Part shown: one piece after another, positions 21,263 through 32,760 of the stretch
How the letters are laid out: every line of letters begins with the position of its first letter
Numbering within the stretch: the stretch's first letter is position 1
NCBI GenBank assembly: GCA_003254885.1
Contig: QANT01007494.1
Location: forward strand, 1 to 44,198
Origin: Purshia tridentata
Taxonomy: Eukaryota; Streptophyta; Magnoliopsida; Rosales; Rosaceae
Direction: 5' to 3'
Length of the DNA: 44,198 nt
Notes under the pieces: generated by a model
Seen by the model: the letters and a program-made list of their open reading frames with translations, nothing else
The model's database searches: none
Told to the model about the DNA's origin: nothing
Program-made: the position numbers and the translations under genes

Positions 21263-24218
21263 TGTAACACCCCATACCTTCCACAGTTGTTTTGAAAAGC
21301 TTTTTAAAGGTTTTCGAGATTTTACTAGAAAAGTAAAACGTTTTTGGGCATTTTTCGAATTTTAAAGTTTGACTTTTAAACTTGAGCTAAAGTTGACTTT
21401 TTGTTCGGGTGAAGTTTTGGCGTTGACCTTGGGTCCGTTAGAAAGGTTTCGTTCTCACGAGTTCGTAGACACGTAGCACGCGTCAAACAGAGCTACGGTT
21501 TGGAAGTTACGGAAGTGTGAAGGGAGTGGCAAACTTGTAATTTTGGAAAAGTTGGTTTTTAAAAAGGGGCAAGTCAAACTTTTCACCCTCACTTTCTCTC
21601 TCCTCCCCCTCCCCCAGTCTCTGTCTTTCGCGAGTTCTCTCCCAGCCGCCAATGTCACCAGCGCATGGGGGCGCGTCCGGTGGCGGCTGCACTCGGGCTT
21701 TGGTCCACCGTGCTCGCCTTCCTCCCTTCTTCCTTCCCGTGGTGGCGCCTCCTCCTGAAACAGCCCGAAACAAGAAGAATCATTCGCACATAGTCGGTGT
21801 CAGGGCGGCGATCACGGGGATTCAGGCGACAACGCGACCTCCCATCTGCCCAGACCCATTCGTCTCATCAAGCCCAGCATGTTGGTGGGTTCGATTGAAC
21901 CGTTGGACTGCCGTGGATGGCAGATTGAGTGTGGGTGTGTCGAAGGCTTCTCCGGCCGTTTTCGCCCTTTTCCGGCCACCTTTCATCTTCGACCCAGGTT
22001 TGAGAATTGATCCTCTCAACCTTCTCTATCGGACTGTGTCGTCCGTTTTTTACGGAAGTGAATTTTGGATTTTGACAGGTTGACCACCGTTGAGCACCGC
22101 GGGTCCTGCCGCGTGTGGTGGTTCCAGTGACCGTTTCCTTGGTTTTTGGCCTCGGGCCAACCACCCGAACCTGTTGGTGAGTTGGGGTGAGTTTCTTGGA
22201 CTTCTCGTGTGTTTTTCAGGGCCGGGCGACCACCGTGTGTGGTGGTTCCCGCCCATTTCAGTAGTTGGTTGGCTTGTTTGTGAACTCTGGTTTGTTTGTT
22301 GGTTTGTCTGGTCTTAACAGGTATGCTTGGCTCGGGAATTGTATTTCCGATGCCGTTGTACTGTCGGATTTTAGAATCCGAGCAAAGGAGCCACGAAGGA
22401 CAGTTCGGTTTCACGTGGTACATTGTGAGTGAATTAAGTTCAGTTTATTTGGTTGATTTCTGTGCCACCTTGTTGTTACTTGTGTGCTTGGTTGTCAGTT
22501 AGTTGGGTATGGATTTGGATTGGACGATCTTGAAAGGTTTGAGGTTATTTTGGGAAATTGAGGATTAAGTTGGATTTTAAGTAAGGATCAGTGGTTATTG
22601 TTGAGGATTAATGAGTCCAGGTGGAGACTTTTGATTAGGATTGGGATTTCCAAGGGTTTAAGGTTATTGCTTTTCAAAGTGATTAGTGCCGTGAGCTAGT
22701 GTGGATTTTGGTTTTGGGAATTAATTTTGAGAACTTAGTTTATTCTTGGTTAAAGTTAAAGGTTTGATTTGGCTTATCAGTTTTTGTTAACGTTTGGTTC
22801 TTTAAGAAAGGATTTAATTTTAAATTCGAGCTTTGGTTAATTTTCTTGTCATATCAAAAGGTTTTGAACCTGGTTTGGTGATTGAAATGGAAATATTCTT
22901 TTTTTGGATTGGTACTATTTTCAATGCACCCAATTGGTACTCGTTTAGCTTCCCAGTTTAGAAAGGTCTTTGAGACCCATCACGGCACACATGTAGGCTT
23001 TGGGCCGTGTGCCGGGATGCCTTGCCCTTTGGGGGTGACCCTGCGTGCACGTATGACAGTTTGTTGGCCTTGCATGTGTATGACAGACTCTGGCTCTGCA
23101 CATGTATGGCAGGATTATTGGCCCTGCATGCGTACGGTAGGCTGTGGGCCCTGCGCATGTACGACAGGTTAGCTAGATGTGGATTGGGTGACAATTTCCT
23201 TATCTTGTCAGTTTACAGATTGATTTTTAAATTACAGTTCTTGTTTAATAATTTGAGACTTTGATCAGATTTATTGATTTCTAAGAGTTTTTAAAACGGA
23301 TTTGAAATTGGTAATTATTTTTTCCCTTTCGTGAATTTTATGAAATGCTTTAAAGCTAGGGAATCTCAAAGAGTGACAGTGAGGTGTTGAGAAGCTTTGA
23401 ATTTTAAAGGATTAAGCGAGAATCAGTTACCGTGGTTTGAGTGACAAAGGTTATTTGAGGTCAAGGGTTTAAGTGAGGGTTTGATTCTAAGATATTGGGG
23501 AAGTTAGTTGGTTCTAAGTTTTGAGCTTCAGGTGTAACTTAAGGTTATTTTTCAACTTAAGTAATCTATCTGAGGATAGTGGAAGTTTTAGTTGAGACTG
23601 AGAATCTGTGAAGTTTAGGAATTCCTTATCTTTGGTGCTAAGGATTTAATTCTGTTATTTGACGATATTTGAGTATTACTGACTATAGTGGATTTGCTTG
23701 GTTTAGAGGATTTTGTGACCAAGTTGAAGATCAGTGTTTTACCAGAGAGGGAATCGTTAGTATTAGTTAGTAGAGGATTGATTGGTAATTTGGTGAATTT
23801 ACAATTTGAGGTTTAAGTTGGTTCTATAATTTGATTATTTTACTGAATTATTAATTTGAGGTTTCTTGTTAGTTTTCACTTATACGAGCTCTAGTGAGCT
23901 TACCGAGTTTGTGTTTAAACCCGGTGCACCTTTGGTTAGGTGCATGGTTTGTTTTGCAGGTTAGGCAGGCTGAGGAGACAGTGGAGAAAAGACGAGGCAG
24001 TGGGGACTAGCAGTGTTTCAGAACTTAGTTTTGCAGTTTGATTTTCATATAAAAGGTTTTACAGCTTGGTTTTATAAACGCGCTTTTGTAAATTACAGTT
24101 GTTTCAGTAAATTATTTTATATTCATGGCTCACAGTTTCAGAAAAGGGCCCCCACAGTTTCAGGAAATAGTTTTCAGTTTCAGTTGGTTTTCACTTGTCC
24201 GAGGGTCGAGGCATGACA
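21263..24218 (+). repeat. Family C 3' LTR
   Basis: Matches the 5' LTR over its full length with scattered differences (a few per cent by eye). It retains the predicted intron (21998-22078) and the shared repeat module (about 22965-23168). Confidence 0.9.
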
Positions 24219-25195
24219 ATTTGATCTACACTTATTCTATTAGGATCTCTAGAGATTTTGGTGGAAGTACTCATGGGATTTCGAGCCTCCTTAGAGGAAT
24301 CTAGCCCATATCATTTAACTATGTCTTTAGCATACTTAGATTGAGAGATGAAGATACCATCACTCAATTGACGGACTTGAAGACCTAGAAAGTAATTCAA
24401 CTCACCCACCATACTCATTTCAAAGTCACTACTCATTATCTCAGTGAAGTTCTTTACATATTTTAGAGAAGTAGACCCAAACACAGTATCATGAACATAT
24501 ACCTGAGCAATTATTAAATCACCTTTCACTTTCTAAAAAAATAAGGTTTTATCAATAGATCCTCTAGTATATCCTTTATCAATCAAGTGCAAAGACAGTC
24601 TCTCATACCAGGCTCATGGAGCCTGTTTCAAACCATAAAGAGCTTTCTTCAGTCTAAAGAAATGGTTTGGATGATGTGGGTCCTCAAACCCTTTAGGTTG
24701 TTCAACATAAACTTCCTCTTGAAGAATATCCTTCAGAAAGGCACTCTTGACATCCATTTGATGCAATGTAAATTTAAGGTGACAAGCAATATGTAAGAGA
24801 ATTCTAACTGACTGCATCCTTGTAACCGAGGCAAAGGTTTCGTCAAAATCTATTCCCTCAATTTGAGTATACCCTTGAGCCACTAATCTAGCCTTATTCC
24901 TTACAATGACACCAAATCATCTGTTTTATTTTTGAAAATCCATTTAGTGCCAATTACATTAACATTCTTTGGCCTAGGAACTAAATACCACACATCATTC
25001 CTAGTGAATTAATTCAACTCCTCCTCCATGGCTATAATCCAATCATCATCTCTCAGAGCTTCTTTCACATTTTTTGGTTCAATCTTAGATGCATAACACA
25101 CATGACTCATCTTATCAATTAATTGCTTTCTCGTCTTTACTGGATCATCTATAGTACCTAAAGTCTCACTAGATGGATGATTCTTTTGGACCCAA
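24219..25195 (-). pseudogene. Copia pol, reverse transcriptase
   Basis: Two readable segments in one frame: 24614-24883 with [27 protein letters not shown] and [11 protein letters not shown], and 24311-24529 with the catalytic region and LNYFLGLQV. Upstream (24884-25195) the pre-RT motif WIIAMEEEL and VIGTKW are readable in broken form. The YVDD catalytic motif reads YVHD at about 24488-24499, so the first catalytic Asp of the pair is lost. Several stops interrupt the frame. Copia RT (RVT_2 type) is unambiguous. Confidence 0.93.
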
Positions 25196-27095
25196 TGTCA
25201 TGCCTCGACCCTCGAGCACGTGAGAAATCAACTGAAAACTAAAACTGTTTCCTGAAACTGTGGGCCCTTTTCTAAAACTGTGAGCCACGAATATAAAATA
25301 ATTTATTGAAAACAACTGTAATTTACAAAAGCACATTTATAAAACCAAGCTGTAAAACCTTTTACATGAAAATCAAACCGTAAAACCAAGTTCTGAAATG
25401 CTACTGGTACCACTGCCTCGTTTTCTCTCCACTATCTCTTCAACCTGCTTAACCTGCAAAACAAACCCTGTACCCAACCACAGGTGCACCGGGTTTAAAC
25501 ACAACCCGGTAAGCTCACTAGAGCTCGTATGAGTGAAATCTAACTGAAAACCTCAAATTAGAAATCAATTAAAATAATCAAATCACAATCCATCTTAAAC
25601 ATCAAATCGTAATCAATTCACAAACCAGAAATCACAATCCTTAACTTGATCACCAATCCTCTAAACCAAACAAATTCACTATGATCCATAATACCTCAAA
25701 TGTCCTCAATTTAACCTCTAACTGAAAATCACCTCGAATTAGTCCACAAGATCCTGATCTAGAATCCAACTAAAATCTCCAACTGGAACTAACTAATCCT
25801 CAAACAATAACCACTGATCCTTACTTAAAATCCAACTTAATCCTCAATTTCCCAAAATAACCTCAAATCATTTAGGATTTCCCATCTTAATCCTACCCAA
25901 CTAACTAGCAAACCAGCAAGCAAGCACACAAGGCAAGCAACCAATTAACTGAACTTAAACTGCACTTAAAACACTCACAAAACTGAAACTAATTCACTCA
26001 CAGTGACCACGCAAGAAGACCGAACTGCTCCTCGTAGCTCCTTTGCTCGGATTTTAAATCTGGTAGCACAACGGCATCGGAAATACAAATTCCCGTGCCG
26101 AGTACCTGTTAAGACCAGATAAGCAACCAAAAAATAACAGAGTTCACAACAGGTTCACTAACCAACTGAAACGGGCGGGAACCACCACACATGGTGGCTA
26201 CCCAGCCCCGGAAAACGCACGAAAAGTCAAGGAAACTCACCCAAACTCACCACAGGTTCGGGTGGTTGGCCCGAGACCAAAAACCAAGGAATGGGTCGCT
26301 GGCACCACCACACACAGCGGGACCCATGGTGGTCAACATTGGACAACGGTGGCCAACCTGGGTCGAAGCTCAAAAGTGACCGGAAAAGGGCGAAAATGGC
26401 CAGAGAAGCCGTCGGCACACCCACTCTCGATCCGCCATCCACGGTGGTCCAACGGTTCAATCGAACACACCGACACGCTAGGCTCGACGAGATGAAGGGA
26501 TCTCGGCAGGTGGGAGGTCGCGTCGTCACCGGAATCGCCGCGATCGCCGCCGATCACCCACTGTGCGTGATTTGGGTCTCTCTTTCCGGGCGTTTCTGGG
26601 CTGAGTGGTGGCCAAGGGGAGGTGGAGGAGAAGGTGGCGAGCACGGCGAGCCAAAGATCGGCTTCAGCCGCCACTGGACGCGCCCCCACGCGCAGACGAA
26701 AGGCGCGGTTGGAGAAAGGGGTCGCGGGGAAGAGAGAGACAGCGGGAGAGGGAGGAGAGAGAAAGTGAGGGAGAATCTGGGTTTCTGCGCCTTTTAAAAT
26801 CCAACTTTTCCAAAATTACAAATTTGTCCCTCTCTTCACACGTCCGTAACTTCCAAACTGTAGCTCCGTTTGACGCGTGCTTCATGTCTACGAACTCGTG
26901 AGAACGAGACCTCTCCAAGGAACCAAAAGTCAAAGCCAAAACTTGACTCGAACAAAAAGTCAACTTTTTGCCCCTAAATTTAAAAGTCAAACTTTAAAAT
27001 TGGAAAAACACCCAAAACGTTTTACCTTTCCAGTAAAATCCTGAAAACCTTTAAAAAGCTTTTCAAAACAACATTGGAAGGTACGGGGTCTTACA
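25196..27095 (-). mobile_element. Solo LTR C3 (family C, short form)
   Basis: Reverse orientation: plus strand TGTCATGCCTCG ... GGGGTCTTACA, with perfect duplication CCCAA (25191-25195, 27096-27100). At 1900 bp it is about 1050 bp shorter than the LTRs of element C. It lacks the 81-nt predicted intron (junction 26357/26358) and the middle of the second predicted intron, including the whole GGTCTTTGGGACC and 27-bp repeat module. The ends and the exon-like parts are conserved. Confidence 0.92.
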
Positions 27096-27100
27096 CCCAA

Positions 27101-28017
27101 GTAGATGGGTCCCTAGACTGACTTGACTTGACTTATCGGTGACAATTGACACTTCTACATCCTCAACAACCTCCTTATTCTTAGGTTCAATACCAATCTT
27201 ATCATCTCCTTTGATGAAAGCATCATCATAGTCACTTATAGCACTTGGAGGTTCACTAGCATCATCAATGGTGACATTGATAGACTCCATGACATTTCTA
27301 GTTCTCTTATTGAAGACCCTATAGGCTCGACTAGTCAAGGAATATCCTAGGAAGACACCTTCATCACTATAAGCATCAAACTTGCCTAAGTGCTCTCTAT
27401 CCCTTAGGATATAGCAAGTACTACCAAACACCTTGAAGTATTTGATATTTAGTTTCTTACCTTTCCAAATCCCATATGGAGTTTTGTTAGTCTCATGCCT
27501 AAGATAAACCCTATTGACAATGTAACATGCGGTGTTAATTGTCTCAGCCCAAAAATGCTTAGCAAGATTCTTGCAATGCAACATAACACGGGCCATGTCT
27601 ATGAGAACCCTATTGTTCCTCTCAACAATCCCATTCATGTGTAATACCATTCAAATCACAAAATTCAGCAAACAAAGCATTCTAAAATTCACCACCATGG
27701 TCACTCCTAATTATAAAAATACAAGTAATATTCAAGCTTTTTTCATTTTGAATTTTATTACAAATAGCACGAAAATTAACAAAAGCATCAGATTTTTCAC
27801 ATAGAAAAGCCACCCAAGTGAATCAAGAAAAATCATCAACCATAACAAGCACAAATCTTTTCCCACCAAAACTCAAAGTTTGCATTGGGCCAATTAAATC
27901 CATGTGAACAAGATCCAACACTTTAGAAGTAGTCATGGCATTGAGTTTCTTATGAGGACTCTTAATTTGTTTACCAATTTGATAAGGACCACATACACCT
28001 TCATGTTTTGACTCCAA
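27101..28017 (-). pseudogene. Copia pol, integrase
   Basis: From 28017: the second half of the HHCC zinc-binding domain (Cys then GPY where a second Cys is expected, about 27984), the core with HMDLIGPM and MVDDFS, and a GGEF-like stretch near 27700. After a frame change near 27650 come NGIVERNNRVLIDMAR, HFWAETINTACYIVNRV, and the C-terminal KFDAYSDEGVFLGYS. These are copia integrase landmarks (DDE type). The frameshift, stops and the lost zinc ligand make it inactive. The C-terminal extension leads towards RT and is cut by C3 at 27096. Confidence 0.92.
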
Positions 28018-28521
28018 TTAAGGTAAACCTCTGACAATTTCTTTTTTAGACAATTGTGCATGTTCTCTAAAATTCATGTGACCTAAACGTTGATGCCAAA
28101 GAGAAAGGGTATCATCACAAGCTTTATTGCACACTTTAGATTCAGAGGGAGCTTCAGCATTAATACAATAGCAATTATCTCTAAATCTGACACCACTTAA
28201 CACAATCTTACCTACTTCATCAATAACATTACACTTATCTTGTGTAAAAGTAACATGACATTTATTTTCATCACACATTTGGCTAATGCTAATAAGATTA
28301 GATTTCAGATATTCAACATATATCACATTATCAAGAGCAGTAATAGAACCTCTGCCAAGCACCCTAGATTTACTACCATCACCAAAAGTCATAGACCCAC
28401 AACTTTTATCTTTAGCAAAAGAAGCAAATAAGCTTTTATCACCAGTCATGTGTCTATAACAACTACTATCAAAATACCAAACAGAAGAATCATGAGCAGC
28501 AAGAGCAGTAAATACAACCAA
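28018..28521 (-). pseudogene. Copia protease and GAG-pre-integrase region
   Basis: The protease active-site region reads WYFDSSCYRHMTGD. The family motif is D-S-G or D-T-G, and here Gly is Ser (about 28462-28470), a G-to-A type change. Further on, LWHQRLGHMNFREH is the GAG-pre-integrase motif with the first His ligands of the integrase zinc domain. The frame ends in TAA at 28018-28020, and integrase continues in the same frame. Confidence 0.92.
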
Positions 28522-28717
28522 AAAATTTTAATTTTCTTTTCTTCTCCAAACCTGTTTAGGAGAAGAAAAAAGAAATTAACTTATACACTCTATTTACTTC
28601 ACTAAGAAGAGCCTGAACTTGACCTTAAAGAGAACCCTTACCTTGATGAGCTATAGGCACAAGAGAATTCCTAGTGTTTTTCGTAAGAAAATTACACCTA
28701 GGCCTAATGTGACCTAA
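28522..28717 (-). pseudogene. Copia gag C-terminal end, after the second zinc knuckle
   Basis: It continues the gag frame from the far side of the element inserted at 28718. The last zinc-knuckle residues (GHIRPRC type) fall at the insertion point. The sequence to 28522 is low in motifs and carries at least one stop before the protease. The insertion interrupts the CCHC motif itself. Confidence 0.75.
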
Positions 28718-30901
28718 TGTAACAACCCGTACCTTTTAAGTACATTATAATAGGGCCCAAAGTTGACTTTTGGTTCTAGTAAGATTTTAGCTTTGACCTT
28801 GGGTCCGTTAGGAAGGTCTTGAGCTCACGAGTTCATTGACATGCGGCATGGGCCGTTTAGAGCCACGGTTAGAAAGTTATGAACGTGAAAAAAAAGCCCA
28901 AAGTTGACTTTTTAAATTGCTCGGATTTTAGAGTTGACTTTGACATGGTTGCGTAGAGCTCAACTTCATGAGTTCGTAGACACATAATATTCGTCATTTG
29001 GAACTACAGTTTGAGAAATACGGAGGTTTAAAGTGATGGGCAAACTTGTAATTACGTTGAAATGGGTTTAAATTTCCAAAAAATTCTGGAAATTTCCCCC
29101 CTTTTATTTCTCTCTCTTCTCTCCCCTCCCCACGCGAAAGCAACCCCAACCAGCCTGACATCTTCTCCTCTTCTCCTCTCCCCTACGCCACCTCCACAAC
29201 CGACTGCCTAGACTCACCGACGACGTCGCCAATCGCAGGCCAGCGAGCTCACGCTGTCCCCAGCCTCTTTCTCTTCTCTCTCTCGATCTTTTTTTCTCCC
29301 TTGCGCGTGACCCATGCGACCACTAGCCACCTTGGTCACTTTTCGGTCGATCCAACCCCTCTAGCTGCTCCTCTAGTGGCCGGCCAGCCCCTCTAGCCAC
29401 CTTCCTCGCCGGCCGTCGCTCCCACACGCAGCGAGGAGCTTAGAGAGCTCAGCTTTGCCGAAAGCTTCCTTAGCCGATTCCGGCTGTTTCCAGCCACGAT
29501 TGGCCCAGGTTCTTGTCGACGTTCCCGAGCCTAGAGACGATCCAGCCGGAGACCAAAGCTAGGCTATCTCTGTGAGTGGACTTTGTTTACGAATTCTTTA
29601 TGAATTTCATGATTTAATTCCTATTTATATTTGAGTTTTAACTGAGTTTATTAATTGAGAAATATTGTTCGATTCTTGAGAATGGAAATGGATTTGATGT
29701 GCTTGGAAACGTTTTGTTTTCTCAAGTAAACATATGTGGTTTATTCGTATCTTGAAATATTAAGGGTTTGGTTACTGAAAAGGATTTTATAGTTGTTGGT
29801 TTAATGATTTTATAGTATTGGAAAGATTATATATTTTTATGGGTGAAAAGAGATTTATGAGAAATGCTTTTCAAACCACCCTTTGCAGTACCCTTCAGAT
29901 TATTAGATTATATAGGTCTTTGGGACCCATCACGGCACACACATAGGCTTTGGGCCGTGTGTCGGGATGCCTAGCCTTTTGGGGATGGCCCTGCGTGCAC
30001 GTATGGCAGGTATATTGGCCCTGCATGTGTATGACAGACCCTGGCTCTGCACATATACGGCAGGATTATTGGCCCTGCATGCGTATGGCATGTTGTGAGC
30101 CCTTCGCATGTACGGCAGGCTATTGGCCCTGCATGCGTACGGCAGGTTGTGGGCCCTGCGCATGTACAGCAGGTCGTGGGCCCTGCGCATGTACGGCAGG
30201 TTCGGTGGGTAACTGTTGGGTGAGAGGTTTCTTTGTCAAAACAGTTTACAAAATAATTCTTGGTTGATACAAATTTCAGTTCTTATTTAATATTTTGGGA
30301 GCTTGCCCAGTGTTATCAATTTCACAGAGCTTTCAAAACAGATTTCAGATGCGGACTTTTTATATAGAGTTTTCAGTGGATTTTATGAAAGTGATTTTAA
30401 AACTGGGGGATTTCAAAGAAGGTTTTTTGAAATTTTAAGGAAACTGGAAAGTAAAGGTTTATTAATACTTATTTTGATTTATGTCCACTCACTGAGCTAT
30501 CTCATTAGTTTTATTTTTGTTTGTTGTTTTAAATTTTCCCCTCCCAGGTTGTAGCGGTGGAGCAATCGTGCCAAAGACGTCGAGACAATCTAGATAGCTG
30601 GTGTAGTTTATAGGTGTTTAGTTATCTTGTAAATTTTATTTTGTTAGTGGAATTTGTAGTACCGCTCTAAAAATTTAGTTGAAAATTTAGAAATAATTGG
30701 TTTTGAAATTTGGGTCGGAGACCCTTTGGTTGTGGTAGAGGAGCTGTGATGCTTAGAAGTGCTTTTGCAGGTTTTCGTGGATAAAGGGTTAGTCCAATTT
30801 CAGGGGAGGTTCTGCCGAATTTTCGGTAGGATTTTCCTTGATATTGGATTCTCGCAGGATCACTCCGAGTTCCAGGGTGGAATTTGGAGAGGGTCCTGTC
30901 A
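28718..30901 (+). repeat. 5' LTR of the gag-only element (intronless)
   Basis: TGTAACAACCCG ... GGTCCTGTCA. The exon-exon-like junction is at 29515/29516 (CAGGTTCTTG then TCGACGTTCCCGAG). Predicted exon 2 ends at 29571 before GTGAGTGGA. The predicted second intron (29572-30547) is retained and ends in CCTCCCAG. The CT-rich patch at about 29100-29290 is a plausible transcription start region. Confidence 0.92.
29984..30200 (+). repeat. 27-bp minisatellite in LTRs (reference copy)
   Basis: About eight units of 27-28 bp, consensus near GGGCCCTGCGCATGTACGGC plus AGGTTGT. Each ends in (G/A)CGGCAGG or a variant, at 30010, 30037, 30064, 30092, 30119, 30146, 30173 and 30200. Each unit has CCTGC and GCAGG arms around CATGTAC, a short hairpin. 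It is preceded by the conserved GGTCTTTGGGACC dyad (about 29910) and GGCTTTGGGCCGTGTG. Related arrays: about 4327-4545, 7515-7700, 11235-11420, 18949-19155, 22965-23168, 34054-34243 and 38235-38370. The sister LTR has about seven units. Confidence 0.85.
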
Positions 30902-30904
30902 ATT

Positions 30905-30921
30905 TGGTATCAGAGCATAGG
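30905..30921 (+). other. Primer binding site of the gag-only element
   Basis: TGGTATCAGAGCATAGG, three bases after the 5' LTR. It begins with the usual plant initiator-Met tRNA complement. Confidence 0.9.
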
Positions 30922-30995
30922 TTTAGGATTCCTCTACCTTTGCACGAAGTGTGCATCCTAGTTTCTGAGAATTTCTTGGCTTTCTTATAGGAATT

Positions 30996-32230
30996 ATGCC
31001 TCCTTGACGTGGCCGACCGCCAAGAGACCACCATAGGGTTAACGAAGGTGCAGACGAGACTGCACAAGGATTCGCTCAGTCCTTGGATCGATTAGTTGAT
31101 GCGATGACTAATGTAGTACGTACTCGTGGACCTACAGAAGGGGATTATAGTATTGAACGAGCCCATAGACTTAGGGCTATAGTCTTTAAAGGGACAATTG
31201 ATCTTGGAGTAGCTAACGATTGGATAGTGCGACTAGAATGAATTTTTGAGGTTATGAGATGTCCAGATGAAGAGAAGATTGTCTTAGCTCCGTTCCTACT
31301 TGACGGTGATGTGTATTTTTGGTGGGAAACAGAAAAAACAAGACTGACTGCTGATGAGATTACTTGGGATAGGTTTAGAAGTGCTTTTATGAGCAGTATT
31401 ATCCCAGAGTGTACTGTGATGAGAAAAGGGTAGAATTCCAGAGATTGAGACAGGGGTCCATGATAGTGGTAGAGTATGATAGGAAATTTATAGAGCTTTC
31501 TAGATTTTGTCCACATCTTGTGGCGGATGAGAGAGAGAAGTGCTCTAGATTTGAGGATGGTCTAAGAGAAGAAATTCGTACGACGGTTGCAGCTGCTATG
31601 CATACCAGTTATACTAGCTTGAGAGAGGCCGCTATGAAAGTTGAAAGGTCTCTTACAGAAGGAAACAGAGGTGGGATGAGACGCTGTTATTATTAGAGCA
31701 CAATAGTAGGTAGTCCTAGTCAAGGACCATCCAAAAAGGGTAGTTTTAGTTCTAGTTCTTCGGGAAGTGGTGGATTCCGGGGTTATCAACATGATGTGGG
31801 TGGTAGGGAAGGTTCAGGACATAGTCATCAAATTGGAGATCAATCCATTTATGGTAGTGTTAGTACCCCGGATTTCTCAGAAAGACAACGATTCCCTAGA
31901 GTTGGTGCTCATAGGTACCCAGTTTGTGAGACTTGCAACAAACGTCATGAAGGGCCTTGTCTAATAGGTACTACGGAAGGATGCTTCCATTGTAGGCAGA
32001 TGGGACACTACAGGAAGGACTACCCGATGTTGTACCATGGAGAAGGTGAAGCTTATGGATCAGCTGTACAGATGAAGCAAACCTTCGGGGTTCAAAGTCA
32101 TAGCCACGGAGCGACACAGAGTGGAGATGGTACAAGTAGCAGTGGCGCTCAGTCTAGTCACTCCGTTAGAGGCGGTAGACAACAAAGAGGACGTTCTAGA
32201 GCTTCAAGCAGAGTCTTTACCATGACCTAG
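30996..32230 (+). pseudogene. Broken gypsy gag (retrotrans_gag domain and zinc knuckle)
   Basis: ATG at 30996 is followed by an in-frame TGA at 31005, then a second TGA at 31239. Both look like CGA-to-TGA changes. The capsid region contains ANDWIVRLE, FLLDGDVYFWWE and, after a frame change near 31407, RVEFQRLRQGSMIVVEYDRK and FEDGLREEIR. A TAG at 31694 precedes a Ser/Gly-rich linker. The C-terminal part has a Cys/His cluster (CETCNKRHEGPC) and a CCHC knuckle read as CFHCRQMGHYRKDY, with Tyr in place of the last Cys. Order and motifs fit Tekay-like chromovirus gag. A vestige of protease start (SPDVILGG) follows the stop at 32228. It cannot make an intact Gag. Confidence 0.9.
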
Positions 32231-32757
32231 CAACGGGCATCAGTTTCTCCAGACGTCATTTTGGGTGGAAGACCCGTATCTTGTTAAGTGTTAAGTTTCA
32301 TGTAGATTCACATTGTTTTTAATAGTGAAATTTAAGTATAATTTGAGGTCAATTAGAGAATTTAGTAAGATCCTAAGTAATAGTTTTTGGGGAGATAAGT
32401 GTGATATCGATTGTGGAATGGTAAGGGAGGCTAATGGAAATCCTAATTAGGATGGAATGGAAAAAATGATTAAAAATAAAAGTGATTAAGTGATTGAAGG
32501 AAAGAATTTAAGGTAATGGGCTTATGTAAGAATATCTTATTTGTAGTTGGAGCGTGCTAGAGGGTGTAGTTAATGGGGGAAAACAGTGTTCTAGGAAAGA
32601 AACACTAAAGGAGTTTAAGGAAATTGTTGGTTAATTAGGTTGGGATTTTACACATGTGCGTGGTGGCTTATAGTCTGAGAAGGGCAAAGGAAGAAATTAG
32701 GGAATTTGAGAACTAGATTACCACCACATGTGTAAAATTTCAAGGACGAAATTTTCT
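32231..32757 (+). other. Non-coding 3' part of the gag-only element, with hairpin
   Basis: This fills the place of pol but encodes none of it. An imperfect inverted repeat has arms at 32645-32666 (ATTTTACACATGTGCGTGGTGG type) and 32719-32738 (CCACCACATGTGTAAAAT type), with a ~52-nt loop. It is followed by a TTTCAAGGACGAAATTTTCT stretch typical before the polypurine tract of gypsy elements. Confidence 0.7.
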
Positions 32758-32760
32758 AAC

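Larger units (their letters stand above)
17260..24218 (+). mobile_element. Complete non-autonomous LTR element, family C
   Basis: It has two long LTRs (17260-20210, 2951 bp; 21263-24218, 2956 bp) around an internal region of only 1052 bp, with target duplication GTTTG/ATTTG (one mismatch; 17255-17259, 24219-24223). A Met-tRNA primer site follows LTR 1 and a polypurine tract precedes LTR 2. The internal region encodes no recognisable gag or pol, so it is a LARD-like parasite that would need proteins from a partner. Primer site and LTR similarity to family A suggest gypsy, probably a Tekay-like chromovirus group (inference). It split the RT/RNase H part of the copia host. Confidence 0.92.

Noticed and set aside
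26191..26797. Frame of 168 codons in solo LTR C3
   Set aside because: It lies over the GC-rich leader of an LTR and its translation (Arg/Gly/Trp/His-rich) has no domain. It mirrors similar frames in C1, C2 and C4.
29930..30267. Overlapping open frames with repeated Trp-Pro-Cys-Met or Leu-Pro-Tyr motifs in the 27-bp arrays (also 7253-7747, 11147-11454, 18867-19157, 33960-34349, 38195-38458)
   Set aside because: A 27-bp repeat unit without stops keeps several frames open on both strands and yields periodic peptides. Unit number changes between sister LTRs. No start context or conservation supports a protein.
30905..30921. tRNA genes at the Met-tRNA matching sites (also 20214-20230 and 36666-36679)
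   Set aside because: Only the 10-17 nt primer complement is present, with no cloverleaf. They are retrotransposon primer sites.
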